A DNA stretch of 64,000 nucleotides from Symsagittifera roscoffensis (taxonomy: Eukaryota > Xenacoelomorpha > Acoela > Convolutidae): NCBI RefSeq assembly GCF_963678635.1, contig NC_087062.1:79983200-80047199 (forward strand), read 5' to 3'. The notes under the pieces are model-generated. The model saw nothing but the letters and a program-made list of their open reading frames with translations, had not been told where the DNA came from and made no database searches. A program made the position numbers and the translations under genes. Below are positions 38,403 through 52,679 of this stretch, piece by piece. Numbering within the stretch: position 1 is the first letter of the stretch; each line of letters begins with the position of its first letter.

Positions 38403-39817
38403 AGTGCTTCCTGCTCGTCTGATCCTCTGGAGATGTCATTCGTCCCAACTAAGATCATCACATTGGGAATCTTCCCTGGATTCATCAGTTCCACCATCCG
38501 ATATAATTGGGCTATTGTCGCGCCTCCAAAGGCCATCACCGTGGTGACCCACGAGGTCCTCAAATTCGACAGCACTCTGACTAAACTGTCTCCCAGTATC
38601 AGGTGAGATGTCCCGAGTGGTGGTTGCTGCAGGTTCACAGCCGGGCTCCAGGTAGCTCGATTGAAGCAGGCTCTCGGATCTGTCTCAGGAACTCCCGTGA
38701 AATTATACTTCAATTGATTATTCTTCTGCACGTCTATTACACGAGACACTTTCTTCGCTGGCATCTTTCGTACTTTCCTTTCTGGGATTTTCGAGCTCCC
38801 CATGAGTGGTGTCACGTTACTTATCCCTTGTCTGATCACGGTCTGGGAGAGTTGTACTCTGCCCGTATCGTCAATCGTTCCATAGGGTGCAGTCACCCCG
38901 GAACCTGGCGCGTTCTTGTTAGCGACCAGTCGTCCAGCTGTCTCTATCAGTTTCCTCACTGTCTGTTCTACGACGGAATCACCCAAGGTGTCACTAGGAT
39001 CCGGGATCGTTACTCGATTCGTCTCTACTGGAAGCCGTGTCTCCGTTGTTTGACTCATTTCTCGAGGTGTCAAGAGCTCCATCGGGGACTGTCCACGAGG
39101 AATATCCCTTGCAGGTATCACTTTCTCCATGGCCGTTGTCAACGCCACCTGTTCCGATCGCTCTTTGTATTCCTGCCTTAAGCGTTCGATCTCTTGACCC
39201 TGCTTTTTGTTGCAGTCTTCAAACAACTTTCTCCACATGTCCCGGTCTTCCTCCATCGCCAGCATGGTCTTCGTCATATCGTCTAACTCCTTCTTCGTAC
39301 TTCTCAGCTGATCGTTCATCTCGTCCAGATCTTGTATGGTTTGGTTCGTCTGAACCTCCTGTGTTACTTTTGCCCTTTTTGGTGGCACAGCTGCTCTCAG
39401 TGTTGAACCAGACGAGGTCGCCTCGCTGTTCATCTCCCGATGCATTCTCGTCAGCCCAGGTTTAGGCTTAGAGGGCATTGGCATCTCACCTGGTTGGTAA
39501 GTCCTAGAACTTCCCAATCCAGGCTCATTCGCCAAGTCACTCCCTGAGAGAGCCCCGTTTCTCCACCTCATCACTCTCATGTTCGGGCGGTCTAGTACTC
39601 CTCTTTCTCCATATGCTGCCATCAACAGGACTTCCGTGGGGCGGTCCCCACGGTTGTCGTGCCCCAAGATGTTGATCAGGGCGGTCAGCAACATGCCCAC
39701 CTCTGGGTCCTCCAGAGCGAAGTCTCGTTCGATCAGCCGACGATAGATCGCATCTACCATCGGTCCTACATATGCCTCTGCCAGGTCCATCAATTCATCC
39801 AGGTTGAAGTTGTCCAT
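38372..39817 (-). pseudogene. E2 copy of the 600-aa ORF, truncated at 481 aa
   Basis: Matches E1 residue for residue with few substitutions through LILGDSL (Ser411) and VGTNDIS (Asn460), then stops at MMVCLF, where the 7.3-kb deletion begins. The block with Asp554 and His557 is gone, so an SGNH activity would be lost. Confidence 0.85.
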
Positions 39818-40202
39818 TCTATTCTTTTCAAGTTTGATTCGATTCTTTGACTCAAGTGAGTAATTTAAATGATCAATCAGGATCTAGAAAAGAAATCACG
39901 AATGTCACACTTGTCAGTTTCACCTTAATATATATCGTTAAAATTTGCTTAAAACAGTTCAGATAAAAAGATATTTATCCTAAAATTTATTAAAATCAAT
40001 TGGTTTCTAAAATTTTGGAATTCGACCTAAGATTGGACAGTCCAAACTTTGGATCTATTCCCAAGATCGTCATCTAGTTGTTCATGGTCACTAACCCCTA
40101 CTTACCCATGATCTTAATAACCTAACACATAACATAACATCACACACATATCACATATTACATGCAACTTAGTCTTTGGCCTAACACTCTTTCGCACATC
40201 AC
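39818..40202 (-). other. E2 spacer between Pol and the 600-aa ORF
   Basis: Conserved with 17473-17878, including the TATA-like stretch; the CATAA run is shorter. Confidence 0.4.
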
Positions 40203-41840
40203 TCAGCCTATACTTAAGTAATATTTCTTATGTAGATATACTTGTATGTTCGTATCAGAGAATATCACGTGTACAAGCGCGTACAATTCCCGAGGATGCA
40301 GTCTTCCTCTATTTGGATCGTACACTGGAAGCGAGAGCTCCTTCACGTCCATTTCCACAAGGAAGTCCCTCAGCCTCGTCAAAGACAAGACTAGGTTTTC
40401 TGGGTCCACGTGCTGCTTCTCTGTCGCCCTCGTTACCAAGAAGCATAAGTACTTTCCCGGTATCTGCGACACCACCGGAGGTAAGGCTGCTACGCCCCCT
40501 ATCCCTGGTCTTTGCTTCCAAAGGAATTCCACGTTTTTGTATTCTCTCTTAAAGTCTGCCGCTAACGCTGTCCTAAAACTCATGTCTGCGGTGATTCTTA
40601 TCGCACATGTTCTGTTTGTGAGTATGAAATCACTGTCTGTTAGTATTATGTTACTTGAATATTCATTTGGTAAGTTAAAATATGACTCAACCACCCTGCC
40701 TATGTCAGGTTTCTTAGGTTCTTCGCCTGTTTCTGCTTCTAAGTCTCCTGTTTCTCTTGCTATTCTCAATTTTTTTATTATCAGGTTTTCAGTGTGGGTA
40801 AGTCCTACCCCCACTCCCCGGACAAAAATATCCATCGGCGTCCCCGTCGATTGCATACCGGATATCAAGTCAAGGTTAGAAGCTGGAATGAGAAGTTGTC
40901 CTTCCTGGGCAGCCCAGGAAGGATCATCTCGTTCGGTCTTAATGTATTTCGCGCTTTCACGATCTACGTCTTGAATCGTAACGCTGGTCTCTTTAGGGTC
41001 TGATGTCATTTCGTTCAGCCACTCTAAGACACGCAGGTTCATCTGGTCTTGTTCATATGACTGCTGTTGCTCATCGTCAAATTCTACCTCGGGTTTCGAC
41101 CAGTCGTCAACCCACTCATCGTTATGATCATCGACTATGTCAATGTCTTGTGACACAGTTATTTCTTCTAAACCCACTACTTCCTCCACTACTTTCTTCA
41201 GATCTATCCCATCCACTACAAAGTCGTCACCGTAAGGATTGTATTTCTTTCTTGGTCTCGTCCCGTCCTTCTGACGAGTCTGAATCGTGAACGGAAGATC
41301 TGGTTCCACGTTCTTGGGAACCTCTGTCTGTTCGGGATCCTGCCAATCCTCTTCTGCGTAGGGTAAGGTTTCATCGTCCGCTTCGATCTTTTCGTTTGGA
41401 TCCAGGTCCAGCGGTGTATCCGTACCTTCCTCTACGATTTCGTTTCCATCGTTCTTCTCCCTGGTGCCTTTTTCATTGACCTCACAAGCAGGATCCATCA
41501 TTAGATAATCCCCTTCTTCCATGTCTGCAGGTATACACCAGTCTTCTTTCGATGGATTGTGTGGCTTGATGTTCTCGTAGTGGGCGGCTCGGCCAGTACT
41601 CAGTCTATAAAAGCGTCCCTCCTGGTGCACCTCCGTAATCATGAAGGGTCCCCTCCATTTCTTTAGAAGTTTCTTTGTCCCTTTCGGTGGTATAACGTTC
41701 TGAAATACCCATACATAGTCTCCCACCGAGTAAGCTTTTGCGCCAGCTGCTTTCTTGTCGAATCTTTTCCTTTGCCTTGCCTGTGCTTGCTGAGTATTTC
41801 GTCTGCACAGATCGTTCAACTCCTGTTGACGTCTGATCAC
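40203..41840 (-). pseudogene. pol: E2 Pol: integrase C-terminal extension with macro domain
   Basis: Starts after a TAA (41850-41852, TAC in E1) within the integrase C-terminal region. It contains the GPY/F-like KKWRGPFMITEV, the acidic linker, and the macro-like domain at about residues 395-541 (CAIRITADMS, LAADFKREY, GGVAALP). The domain has no internal stop or frameshift in either element. Confidence 0.82.
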
Positions 41841-41849
41841 ATCCCTTAC

Positions 41850-44057
41850 TTAAACCTGTGGAGATGTTTTCTTTCCCTCATACTCTGGGTAGAAGAATGT
41901 CAAGGGTAAAGACTTCTCGTGTCCCGTCAGCATCATGTGTGGACTGACTCCAGTGGTGGAGTGTTGCGTGCTATTATAAGCTCCCATCACCTGTGGAAGG
42001 TATCTGTGCCAATCGGTCATGTACCTGGAACAATATACCCTCAGCATCGACACTAACGTCCTATTCTGTCTTTCCACCAAGCCATTCGTCTGAGGGTGGT
42101 ATGTCGTGGAGTGAGCCTGAGCGACTTGTGACCGTCTCATAAGCTCTTTCGTAAGCTCGCCTACGAAAGCCGTTCCATTGTCCGATTGAAACGTCATTGG
42201 ACAACCATGTCTTGCTATCCACGTATTGATCAGGTGGTCGCATGTCTCTTCCGCCGAGGCAGTTATGCAGGGCACGGCCTCTGCATACTTCGTGAAGTGA
42301 TCTATCATGACCAAGACTTGGTTGTAACCGCTGTCTGTCATGCATATCTTCTGGTGATCTATCTGCACCACCTCGTTGAATTCAGACGACTCAATCGATT
42401 GTAAAGGAAATCGTAATTTCCTTGGATCCTTGACCTGTTGGCATGACAGGCACGCTGTTACCCATTTCTCACATGCCTTTTTCATTCCAGGCCACTCAAA
42501 GCGCTTCAGGATCCTCTGATACACTTTGTCGATCCCTTGATGGCCCATCTGATCATGCGACCTGAACAATAGTTCTGTCTGATAGAGTTGCGGCAACACT
42601 ATCGCGTTATATTTGTATAAAACCTTGTCTTCTTCTCTTCTCCTGCAAGCCACGATCCCGTCCTTGTTCAGATATAATCTCCCCTCCTTCTGTATGAAGT
42701 ATTGTCTCAGGATCCTATAGCTGTCTTCTTCTAGGTCACCTTTGTCAGGTGCACCATTTTCTATCCACCTTTTTAGGTTGCTTGTCATGCGATCATTTCT
42801 CTGCGCCCTTAGAAGGTCCGAGAGTCTGTATCTCGCCTTCAAGTACGTCTTCATGACTCTCATCTGACTATTCAGCTCGTTGGGCTGATGTGTGTCTTCT
42901 TCCATCTTAACGCACCAAATCTTCGCCAACGGTTGTGTTTCTTGCTGAAACGGCTGAAGATCAGTCCTGACTACCTCTTTCTGCGGCAACAGGCTTATCG
43001 AACGTTTCGATACCGCTATCGTTTCTAAGTCATCCGCTGCGTTGTCAAAGACTCTTTCGCTTGGTATTAGGTAGCGATCACTGTCAGGATCCTGGTACAC
43101 CTCTCTGTCCAGGTCTCTCGCCCGAGTTTCCACTAGTAGCGTGTGTATCGCCAGTTCTGACAGTTCTGATCCCGAGGTCGAATCCCTGTCTGAATAGGTG
43201 TTCATTCTTGAGCTTTCTGACTTATCATCCGTCGAAGGTGTTGTGCTGGAGACTGCACGCTCCTCTTGATCATGTCTGTATTTCCTTCGCATCCATCTAA
43301 ACTCCCCGGACAAAACCTTGTTCTCTAGGTCCTGTTTCTCATCAGGAATTTTCTCGTCTATCTCGGACTCCCCGGACAAATTCACTTGTCCCGGGTGTTG
43401 ATCTTGTGATCGCTGGTTTTTCTCCTTATCCTTCTCCCCGGACAAATAGTCTTGCAGCAGATTTTGTTCTACAACTTCACCCTCTTTATCCCGGTCCACA
43501 AAGGTGGCGGTTTTCTTTTGCTTGCCGCTCTCCTGTTCTTTCTGTCCGTATGAAGTACTGGTTAAAATCTCTTGGGGTATTGAGGATACTAGTTGCTGAA
43601 CTATTGTCCTACAATCCCTCTCGTTCTCTTCGTGCTGTCGTCTGGACGGCATGATCTTCACTTTCTCTCTGACTGTTAGCGATGCCACTGCTGCTGTCCA
43701 CTCGGGGTCATCTCTGGTCACTTCTCTTTCTAACAATCCACCCAGCATCCGCATTACTTGTGGTGCGACTTGCACCGTTTTATCCAATACTGGGAGGCTG
43801 TTTATATTCATGCGAGAGAGTTTTTGCTGGACCAGATTCGAGCGCAGCAACAAATCCAAGGGGACCGGGTCCTCCTTGGACAGGATCTTTATCTCGGCTG
43901 CTTTCTCTACAGGTAGCTCAGGGTGCCCTGGAATTGGATGTCCTGATTTATCCAACCATCTCGTTAAGGGAAGCGCTTCATAAGTTTCTTTGTCCAGAAA
44001 CGAGAATCCCTCCTTCACTTCCGCCTGATTGGCCTGCTTCTTGGCCTTACTATCCAT
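41850..44057 (-). pseudogene. pol: E2 Pol: RNase H-integrase linker and integrase core
   Basis: An uninterrupted 735 codons covering the LSGE-rich linker, the full HHCC finger (HDQMGHQG to CLSCQ), and the catalytic triad in VVQIDH, FQSDNGTAF and GLVERQN. It shows that the TAG and TAA at the matching E1 positions are lesions: E2 has CAA and AAA there. Its start lies in the RNase H deletion region. Confidence 0.87.
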
Positions 44058-45133
44058 CTACCAATATAACTCTGATCCATCGAGTAGGTCTTCAACCAGG
44101 ATAACGCTCTGTTGTCCACGCGTAACTTGAAGGGAGCGCTCCCCAAGTATGCACGGTACTTCTCCACAAAGGTGACTACTGCAAACATTTCTGCTTTTGG
44201 TGCGCCATATTTCATCTCTGTGTCACTCAAGACTTTGCTGCCGTATGCAATGGGACGGAGAACTGTTCTTCCGTTCCATTCTTGCTCTTGATGCAAGATT
44301 CCTGAGATTGCCACCACCGATGCGTCTGTGTCGAGAACATACATGCTCTTTTCTGTAGGCATGCCCATTACTGGCGCTTCGCACAGTTCCCGCTTTATGT
44401 TCTCGAAAGCAACCTGTGCCTCATCGTTCCATTCGAACTTTTTCCCTTTGTTGCGCATCAGCTTCTGCATCGGGTACACCTTGTCCGCATATCCTTTAAT
44501 GAATTCACGGTAATAATTGGCAAACCCCAGGAAGCTCATTAGCTGTGTGTCCGTCCTCGGAGCCTTCCATGTCAGCACAGCCTCTACTGCTTCTGGATCT
44601 GGCCTCACACCATGCCTGTCCACCATTCTTCCCAGGTACTTGATCGAATCCCTAAGGATTTCACATTTCGATGGTTTGCATTTCAAGCCTGCTCTTTTCA
44701 TACATCCGAAGACCTCATCGAGCCGATCAATGTGGTCTTCCAGGGTCGGTGTCGCTATGACTACATCATCCACGTAGCACATCAAGAGATTCCCGTACTT
44801 TTTGGTCACTCCTGTCAAAGCCTGAGCCATCAGCCTTTGAAAAGTTGCTGTTGCATTGCACAAGCCGAAGGGCATCCTCCTCCACTGGTACAACCCCAAT
44901 TCGCACGCGAAACCGGTTTTCTCCCTATCCTTTTTCCGCAAGGGAACCTGCCAGAAGGCAGAACCTAAGTCCAATGTGGTGAAGAACTTGGCATCACCAA
45001 GTTTAGATAGGCTCTCGTCTATTCGCGGTATCGGGTACGCATCTTTTATCGTTACCGCGTTCAAGTAACGAAAGTCGCAACAAAATCTAAGCTGCCCCCT
45101 TTCTTTTTCGCCATTACTACTCCGCAAGCCCAT
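44015..45133 (-). pseudogene. pol: E2 Pol: reverse transcriptase and truncated RNase H
   Basis: Has FTTLDLGSAFWQVPL, CYVDDVV and LDTDASVVAISG. It is separated from the upstream Pol by loss of one C in a C-run (six in E1 near 22868, five in E2 near 45095). RNase H loses about 97 bases after GRWIVR, including the terminal HQNADSLS, which also shifts the frame. Confidence 0.87.
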
Positions 45134-48027
45134 GGCGATTTTGAGGGTTCTATCATGTCGTATTCAAGCAACATTTCTATTTCCGCTCGGCACGCTTCCG
45201 ATTTATGTGGCGTCATTCGCCTTGCGCCTTCCCTATGGGGAACGGCGCCCTCTTCTAGTTCGATTTCGTGTTCGACGAAATTACAGCAACCGATGTCCGC
45301 ATTATGTTTTGAAAATACCTCGGCGTTCCGATTTAGGAGGTCCCGCAATTTTTCAAAATTTCCCTCACCTATTTTTCCTTTTAAATGTTCTATTTCTGGC
45401 AAAACCGGTTTGTCAGAGTCTAGTTCATATGACGAGGGGCGTTCCGGAAAATTCGAGCAGCTTGATAAGCCGTCGTCCGTTTCGGATTTCATTGAAAACA
45501 ATTTATGAATAGATTTTAATTCATTAATTCTCTTTAAGATTTTATCTTTATTTGCATGATAAGGACAGTCTTTCACACTATATTTCTTCGAGTTTTCTGT
45601 CTCCTCATAGTCGGTCCTCATCGGCAAGGCGTAGCCAAGCTTCTTTCCACGCTGGATTGAAACCGTGGTGTCCAGTGTGTTCAACAACACACTGACACAC
45701 AGTCCGTTTCGCGTTACCGAGAAGCTCCGGCCTAAAATCACCGAACTCTGACTATTTGGATTCGGTACTAAGCAAACCTGTTTACTATCACTCAACGAAT
45801 TTAAATTTCTCATTCTAAAAATTGCTACTACAGCTTGTCCTGGTTTTAATCTTACTTTTCTATCCAAAAAAACTGGTACCTTATTTTCGTCTGTTATTAT
45901 CCTATTAATTGGTCTCTTAACATACTTTTGGTCCGGGTTTCTAATCCGTATCAGACCGTTGTTCAAATCAACCATCACGTCAAAATTCCTGACAAAATCT
46001 CTGCCCAAGATGAATTGGTCGGCATCGTCCAGATTCTCTACCACCAGGAAGCTCATCCAAAGATCCCGTCCTCCCATGTGGAGGACCGTTATTGGTGTTC
46101 TTCCGGCTACGTAGATAGCTCCTCGATTGGCTGCAGCCAGTCGGAGATTCGTTGGAATCAGATCTTCCCGCGTGAAGCCCATTCTTTCCCAAGTTTTTAT
46201 CGGCATCACACTCACGACCGCTCCTGTGTCCAGAAGCCCTGTGACTCCGATTTTTGTTCCGTTGGTGTCGAGCAGATGTGCTGTCGCATCTGCTTCATAT
46301 CCAATGTGTACTGCGTCTTGTTCCATCATGGCGTCATGGCCTATCCTGCGGACCTTGAGTTCCTCTTCTCCCAAATAGATCTGCCCTATTTGGTCATCAT
46401 CTGTTGTTACATAAGTCCTGGTGTAGATACTGATCCCATCCACAGTCAGCATCACTTGATACGGCCCATAGACTTCTAGGTAGCGTCCATGAAGTTTCTT
46501 CGTGCGAGGGCCACCCGTCGTTAGTAGTGCCCTCACAGCCCTCGACTCGGTGCGTGGCTCCATCTGCCTCAGATAGTCTGCATATGTGTCCAAATGCATC
46601 AAAGTGAACTCAGACGGTTCACTCAGATTTCTGATTACCTGATGCCCTGCCACCGAGATTATCGACTGTATTTTACTTCCTTGTGGTGCCATACCGAACC
46701 TCTGACCAGAGATAACATTAAGTTTCATGCTCAAGCTGCTTGGTGCTTTTGCCTCTTCAACTTCCGTTGCTTCGAAGGCGTTCAATTGCTCCTGTAATTT
46801 TTCATTCTCCAGCTCGAGTTTCACCTTTTGTTCAATCTCTTTCGTCACTAGTTCCTGTTGTACTCTATTTATAGCATCCCTCGCAGCTGCCCTATAATCG
46901 ATTTTGAAGTCATCGGCCGCAGTTGCTGGTTCTGGTTCACGTGCTTCCTCTGTTACCGCTTGCATCTTCTTTGCCACCAACTCTTGAGGTTTATCCTTTC
47001 TGCGTGCCTCCGCTTCGCTCAAAAGTCGAGCCTTGCTGGCTTTCACTCCTGACAAAGCTTCTTCATGTCTTGGATGCTTGATGTCTGCCACTGCATCCCA
47101 GAATTGCGGACAATCTGATTTAAAATGACCTTCCAAGTTACAAAAGAAACACCTCGGGCCGAATTTCGCAATTACTCCTCTCATGAAATCCTCCTGGTCC
47201 AACTCTGACGCATCTTCGTCCTCGAGGCTAAAGCCTATTGCTTTCATGCCTTGCTTGTAAGCTGGGCATGCTGACACATGATGGTCTGTTGAACTGCAAT
47301 TAGCACAAGAGCGTCTCTTGTCCATATCATCCCTCGGTTTGTACCAATTGTTCCCTTGGTTTGCTGGTCCGTTGTTAAAATTGCCATAATTGTTCTTGTA
47401 ATATCCAGATCTCGAAGGAGGTTTCAACAATAGATACTCTTTTGATTTGAGCCTCAACTCCTCCGGTGTTGGCGCATTAGTTGATAGTGGTGTGTAATGC
47501 GTTGCTAGCATCGTACGAAGTTCGTCATTTTTCACACCATCGATGAATTTTGAGGCTACGGCCAGGTTCATCCTTCGGTTTGACTCATCCGGTTGGCTGC
47601 GTCTTCTCAGCATTTCCAAATCATCGAGAAACTTGTCTATTGTTTCATCTTCTCGTTGCCTCCGTTTCTCGAAGCGCATCATCGCCTGGTGCCCCTGCAC
47701 CCCTGATCCGAAACGGTTTAACAAGATTTTGAAGATTTTCTCAGCAGTGTCACGTTGATACTGTTTCTTGGCCATGACACAGTTCAGGGCTGTCCCTTCT
47801 AAGTTGCTGGTGAGCGCGCTGCATTCTTGTCTCTCCGACAAGTCCTCTTCCTCGAAATGCAGCTTCATTACCTCTATCCAGGTATCAATACAGCCATCAG
47901 ATTCGTCTTTGTAGCATCTTGGTTTCTTAAAGACTCTTCTGGACTTCTCACTGCGTTCATTGGTTCTTGATAACCTTGTCAGGAATGTCTCCAAAGACCT
48001 GTTTAGGGGTTCAAATGCTGTGGCCAT
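45061..48027 (-). pseudogene. gag-pol: E2 Gag C-terminal half fused to protease and start of RT
   Basis: One open frame runs from the capsid through both zinc knuckles, the protease GLLDTGAVVSVMP, and into RT. There is no stop at the Gag-Pol border (CAG instead of TAG), which shows that Gag and Pol share one frame. It ends early at the C-run frameshift. Confidence 0.87.
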
Positions 48028-49706
48028 TGCCGTAGCATCCCTTGAGTGTCCTGCTTGAGTGTCCTCACACCTCGTCGAAGGCTCTGTATGAGGTGCATCC
48101 CTGCAATCCGAATCGCCGTGAGTTTTTCCCTCTTGACCTCTTGACTCCTCTTCGGGCTTGCATACCCCCCGTTGCCGGAATCACTTCTCCCAGTCGCATG
48201 TGTGCCTTGCGTTGGTCGTTCGTTCGAGGTTTGTCTGTTCCCCGTTGAACTTGCTCTACTGTTCGGGCCCCATGCTGTATTACCCCTTGTGGCATAGCCT
48301 GATGAACTGCCCCTGCCTCTAGTGGATCCATTTGTCTTCCTCCTTTGATGTTCATTGAAGTTCACCCTCGGTTCCCTGCTGGGACCTCCCGAGTTCGGCT
48401 CTCCTTCTTTTGGTCCACTCTTGCTGCTTAGTAGCCCGTCCAACCTATCCATGATAGCCTGCGTTCGCCTCTCCATCATCGCGTCTATCTTTGTGTCAAG
48501 AGACCCAAGAGACTGCTCTTGCTGAATTCTTAACTTCTCCATGTCGGCTCTTAAGCGTAACTCCCTCTGTTCCGCCTCTCTTGTCATTCGCGACAAGTTC
48601 CTCGTCATATGTTCGTCCGTTCTTTCTTTCAAGCGTTTTTCGCTTCTGCCAACTTCTTGTCTGTTGCGGTTTATTTCTTCCCGCAGACTTTCTCTTTCAA
48701 TGTGAACTGCTCTTTCCAGTTCACTCATCCTTATCGACATCTGTTCATTTTGTTCTCCTAAACTGCCCACTATGTTGTTTAAGGCTTCCTCTAGTGCTGC
48801 CCCGTTATCCATGAGTGGCGTCACTAGTGGTGGTGTAACTCTGTCGGTCCCAGGTAGCTTCGTGCTGGTAGAGATCCGGGCCTTGACTCTCTGTCTTGAC
48901 GTTTTATCATTATCTATTTCAGGATCCGCTAACGCGTTGCCAAGCCCTCTGGTTCTACTCTCTTCAGGTTGTGGCTCCGAACTTGTCCTAATCGCGAAGT
49001 CCTTGGACTGGCCCGGTGTGTTTGCCTCTTTGCTTATCGTTGTCACTACACCAAATTTATCCATGGTTCCAGTCTCTCTTCCGACGTGTGCCTCACTCTC
49101 CTGGATCGAACTATTGAGACTGACTTGAGATCCAAAGTCCCCTTGCACCTCTTCATCCTCTTCCTCCTGGGACTCCCCATCGTTTCCTGCTCCTCCTCCC
49201 ATGCTGAATGGAAAGATGTTTCCGAAGGTGTTCTTCATTCTTTCTGAGAACGATGATGAGGTTGTTTGTTTTCCAGTTCCGCTTGCCATCATAGTGTTGT
49301 CTGTCGGAGATCTTCTAGTTGCCGTTACTTCAGTTGAGATGTCGGACAGTTCCGACATCTCCTCTCGATCCAACGTCCCGGTGGAAGTGGCAAAATCATG
49401 GCCTTGTTCTACCGGGGTAGATTCACTCGCCAGCCTTCTGCCTCTCCCTTCCAGTTCATTTACTTCCTGGTTGTCATTCATGGTATGGTCCCTATTGACC
49501 TCCACTTCTAACAGTTCTCTTCGCTCTTCTGAGGTCTTTTGACTTCTCGTTTCAACCATTCTGCCTGAAACCGTCCCCCTTTTGTCAGACCGGGATCGCT
49601 TGATCCAATCCACAAAAGGATCGGTCATCGTTTCTCTTTGCTTTTCAGGTATGAATTTCCTAGAGCTATTACCTCGTTTTGGTATCCTTGACTTGTCTAA
49701 ACTCAT
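48003..49706 (-). pseudogene. gag: E2 Gag N-terminal half
   Basis: Nearly identical to E1 Gag residues 1-520 (charged region and coiled coil). A one-base deletion near 48150 then shifts the frame, and a foreign C-terminus follows to 48003. The capsid and zinc knuckles lie in the next frame. Confidence 0.85.
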
Positions 49707-52649
49707 TCTTTATTTGTCACTTTCCTATGCCTACTCTTGGCTCAATTGCTAGAGACCTTATAATTTTATTAACAATAATAATGACACAACACAATAAATT
49801 TCACCAGATTCTATTAAATAGTGACCACGAATCCCTGTATGTTGTCAGAGTACAGTTTGTATAAAATTTATTCACACTAGCCGATTATCGGTCCAAATAT
49901 CTGGAAACTAGCACAATATGATGTTATCAGTCAATTTAAAAGATAGTGTACTCACTACCCAATCAAACACAGTTTAGGTTGATTTAAAATCAAAAACAAA
50001 AAATATATATTGACACAATATGAATGTATATATAAAAAAACGTATGTGTCTTGTACTCTTAGTCGGTCGCAGTACAATAGTCGAACCTGTCTTTTAAAGA
50101 AAAAGCTTTCCCTGCTTGGTGCTGCACCAAACAGACAAAACTTTGAAGGCAGTTATTTTCTCAAGTGGGTGTCTATTGCACCCACCGAGTACTGTGTTAC
50201 CTATCTGCCTTCGGACTGCCCGAGCTAGACCTACTAAAATCCTCAGGGCAGTCACTTTTCCCAAAAACGTATTATGTTCCAATCCACACCAATGAGTCAC
50301 GCTCTTTTTAATTTAGACTTAGTGTCGCGAATATCCGAGTTCGGACCTGTTTTGTATTAGTCTGGTTCTTTTTGAAAAGCAAGTTACCAGTGCAGTCACT
50401 GATACCTAGCCTGTGTATTAATAACCTAATACCTCTCGCTTTTTAGTCTTTCTTTCGTTCACCTAAGTCCTTAATAAAATAATACCCCTCCGGATTGGCA
50501 CAAATAGGACCCTTCCGGACTGTCAGAATATAGACCCCTCCGGATTGGGACCCCTCCGAGTTAGTTAATAGTAGACCCCTCCGGATTTGGACCCCTCCGA
50601 ATTAGCAACTATAAGACCCCTCCGGATTCGGACCCCTCCGGTTTTGTGGAAAGTAGACCCCTCCGGATTCGGAGCCCTTAGCTCTGTCAAAGTAGCTTTT
50701 CGTAGTTTTCTTAATTTCAGCTTATACCCCTCCGGATACGTTCTCCGATGCTTTTATGCTGTTTGAATTAACTGGGAAGGGTATAGGGTCCTTTCCTAGA
50801 CCCCTCCGGATTGAAGTTAAGGCACTTATTTGACAATTCACACTAACGGTGAAGGGTCTTATCACTTGCCTAATTTCGACTCTATTATGGTTGTCTTGTG
50901 CCTTCAGCCCTCCCTTTTTGTCTAGAACTGTCCCAAGTTACTTAGTTCAATCGCTATCAACTTTTGGTAGGGGTATAAGGGTTTTTCAGAAAAATTTATA
51001 AAACGTGAAGGGTGTACCCCTCCGGATTTGTGTAATTTGCTAAAAACAATCTCAAAAAATTTTCTCGCTCGTTTTTCCGGGAAATTTCCCAATCCTGTCA
51101 GTAAGCTCAGCTAATCTCTGATCTATTGGTACCAAGATCAACTCGATATGCCCTGTAGTTCCAAAGTTATTAACCAAAACGTCTTTTTTGTGAACTCAAA
51201 AAATTTCTCACTTATAGGCTCCACCTAACTTTTTCCGCAATTCTGTTCCTTTCGACCTAAAAATTATTGATCCGATCTCAGAAGGCCTATACTCTTCTAG
51301 TTCAATGCAAAAGACCCGATCTAAAACGCTTTTCTAGAAAAAATTTGCGAAAAACTATGCCACCTGGACCCCTCCGGATTGATGAATCCACCAAATCAAA
51401 CACGTTATGTTCGATTTCTCTGCAACCCGGAAGGCTTTCGGGTAGCGGGTTTTAAAACTCGTAGATTCACTAGTGGACGTTGTCCGAACAACTATTTTTA
51501 CTGTCCTAACTCAAAGATTTCAAAAAATTTTCTGATTTTATAGTGTTTCTTACTATCAAAAAATGGGAAAATTTGGTTTTTGGTACCAAACTAGTTCCAA
51601 CCACTTCCGAACTAAAGTTAACCGGTTCTACTTATTACAGTAGTGCAGTTACGATGTAACACACTAACTTAGCGCTTTTTTCCGTTTCAAAAAATATCGA
51701 TGTCTCAAAAATCGCGACTTGTGGGGGGATCAAAATATCGCTATTTTGACCCTAAAAACCGGTCTGTTTTCGTTGTTTTTCACTGAAAAACGATATAAGA
51801 CTATTAATATAGGCTATATAAGTAATAATATTAGTAATACTATACCCCTCCGGGTTTGTTTATTATCCGAATTAAGGTGCTTAACTCGGATATTCGCAGT
51901 TCGGTGAAGGGTCACTACAGTGCAGCACTGTCGAGCCCCCCACAGATTACTATCTTACTTTTTGTACCAAAAGGGATACAAAACTTGGTAACGATACCCA
52001 ACAGTCGTTTGTTGTTGTCGTTGAGCCCCTTCTTGTTGCTCCTTGTACTGCTTGCTGGATCGGTCTTCACCCAGGACCCTTCCGAATTGAGCGCAAATCA
52101 GCTGACCCTTCCGGATTGAGCGCAATTTATCATTAACGTGCTTAAATGCTCAAATAACCCTACAGTACAAGCCTCACAAACGGGCCACAAAATTGATCGT
52201 AACAATCCTGACTGATATAAATGCCTGTAACAACAATATATCTATCAACAACAAACGGGGGGGTTGAATCACATCTTGTCTGGGGGGATGATTTCTACTG
52301 ATTTTTTACTTTTTTTTTCTGTTTTTGGTTTTTTCGGTTATTTTTTTATGTTTTTTGTTTTTCTTGGGTACTATACTACTTTTTGTTTGGTTTTACTTAT
52401 ATCTTTAAGTGTTTTTGGTCACCAACCACTCAGGGGACGAGGAGACGGCCGATCCCCCCACCCTTCCTGGTTCGTGAATTTTCGGTCTTAACTAGGTTAA
52501 AAAACTATTCACGGCAATCCGGAAGGCCTCCGCGTTCCGAACTACCCTTCCGCCCCGGCGGTTTAGGCCTATTAAGGGCGTTAATGTGAGCATCCGCTCG
52601 GCGCGGAGTGCTCGTTAACGGTTCCGCCGGTCATGATGTTATAAAAGAA
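49707..52649 (-). other. E2 leader with CCGG-centred repeats
   Basis: Homologous to the E1 leader. The dense repeat cluster (about 50485-50665) has a rearranged set of GACCCCTCCGGATT units relative to E1. Confidence 0.8.
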
Positions 52650-52667
52650 TAACACCCAGGAGCGCCA
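52650..52667 (-). promoter_or_regulatory. E2 primer-binding site
   Basis: Identical to the E1 site, 12 bases from the LTR edge (spacer 52668-52679). Confidence 0.55.
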
Positions 52668-52679
52668 TAAAAACATACA

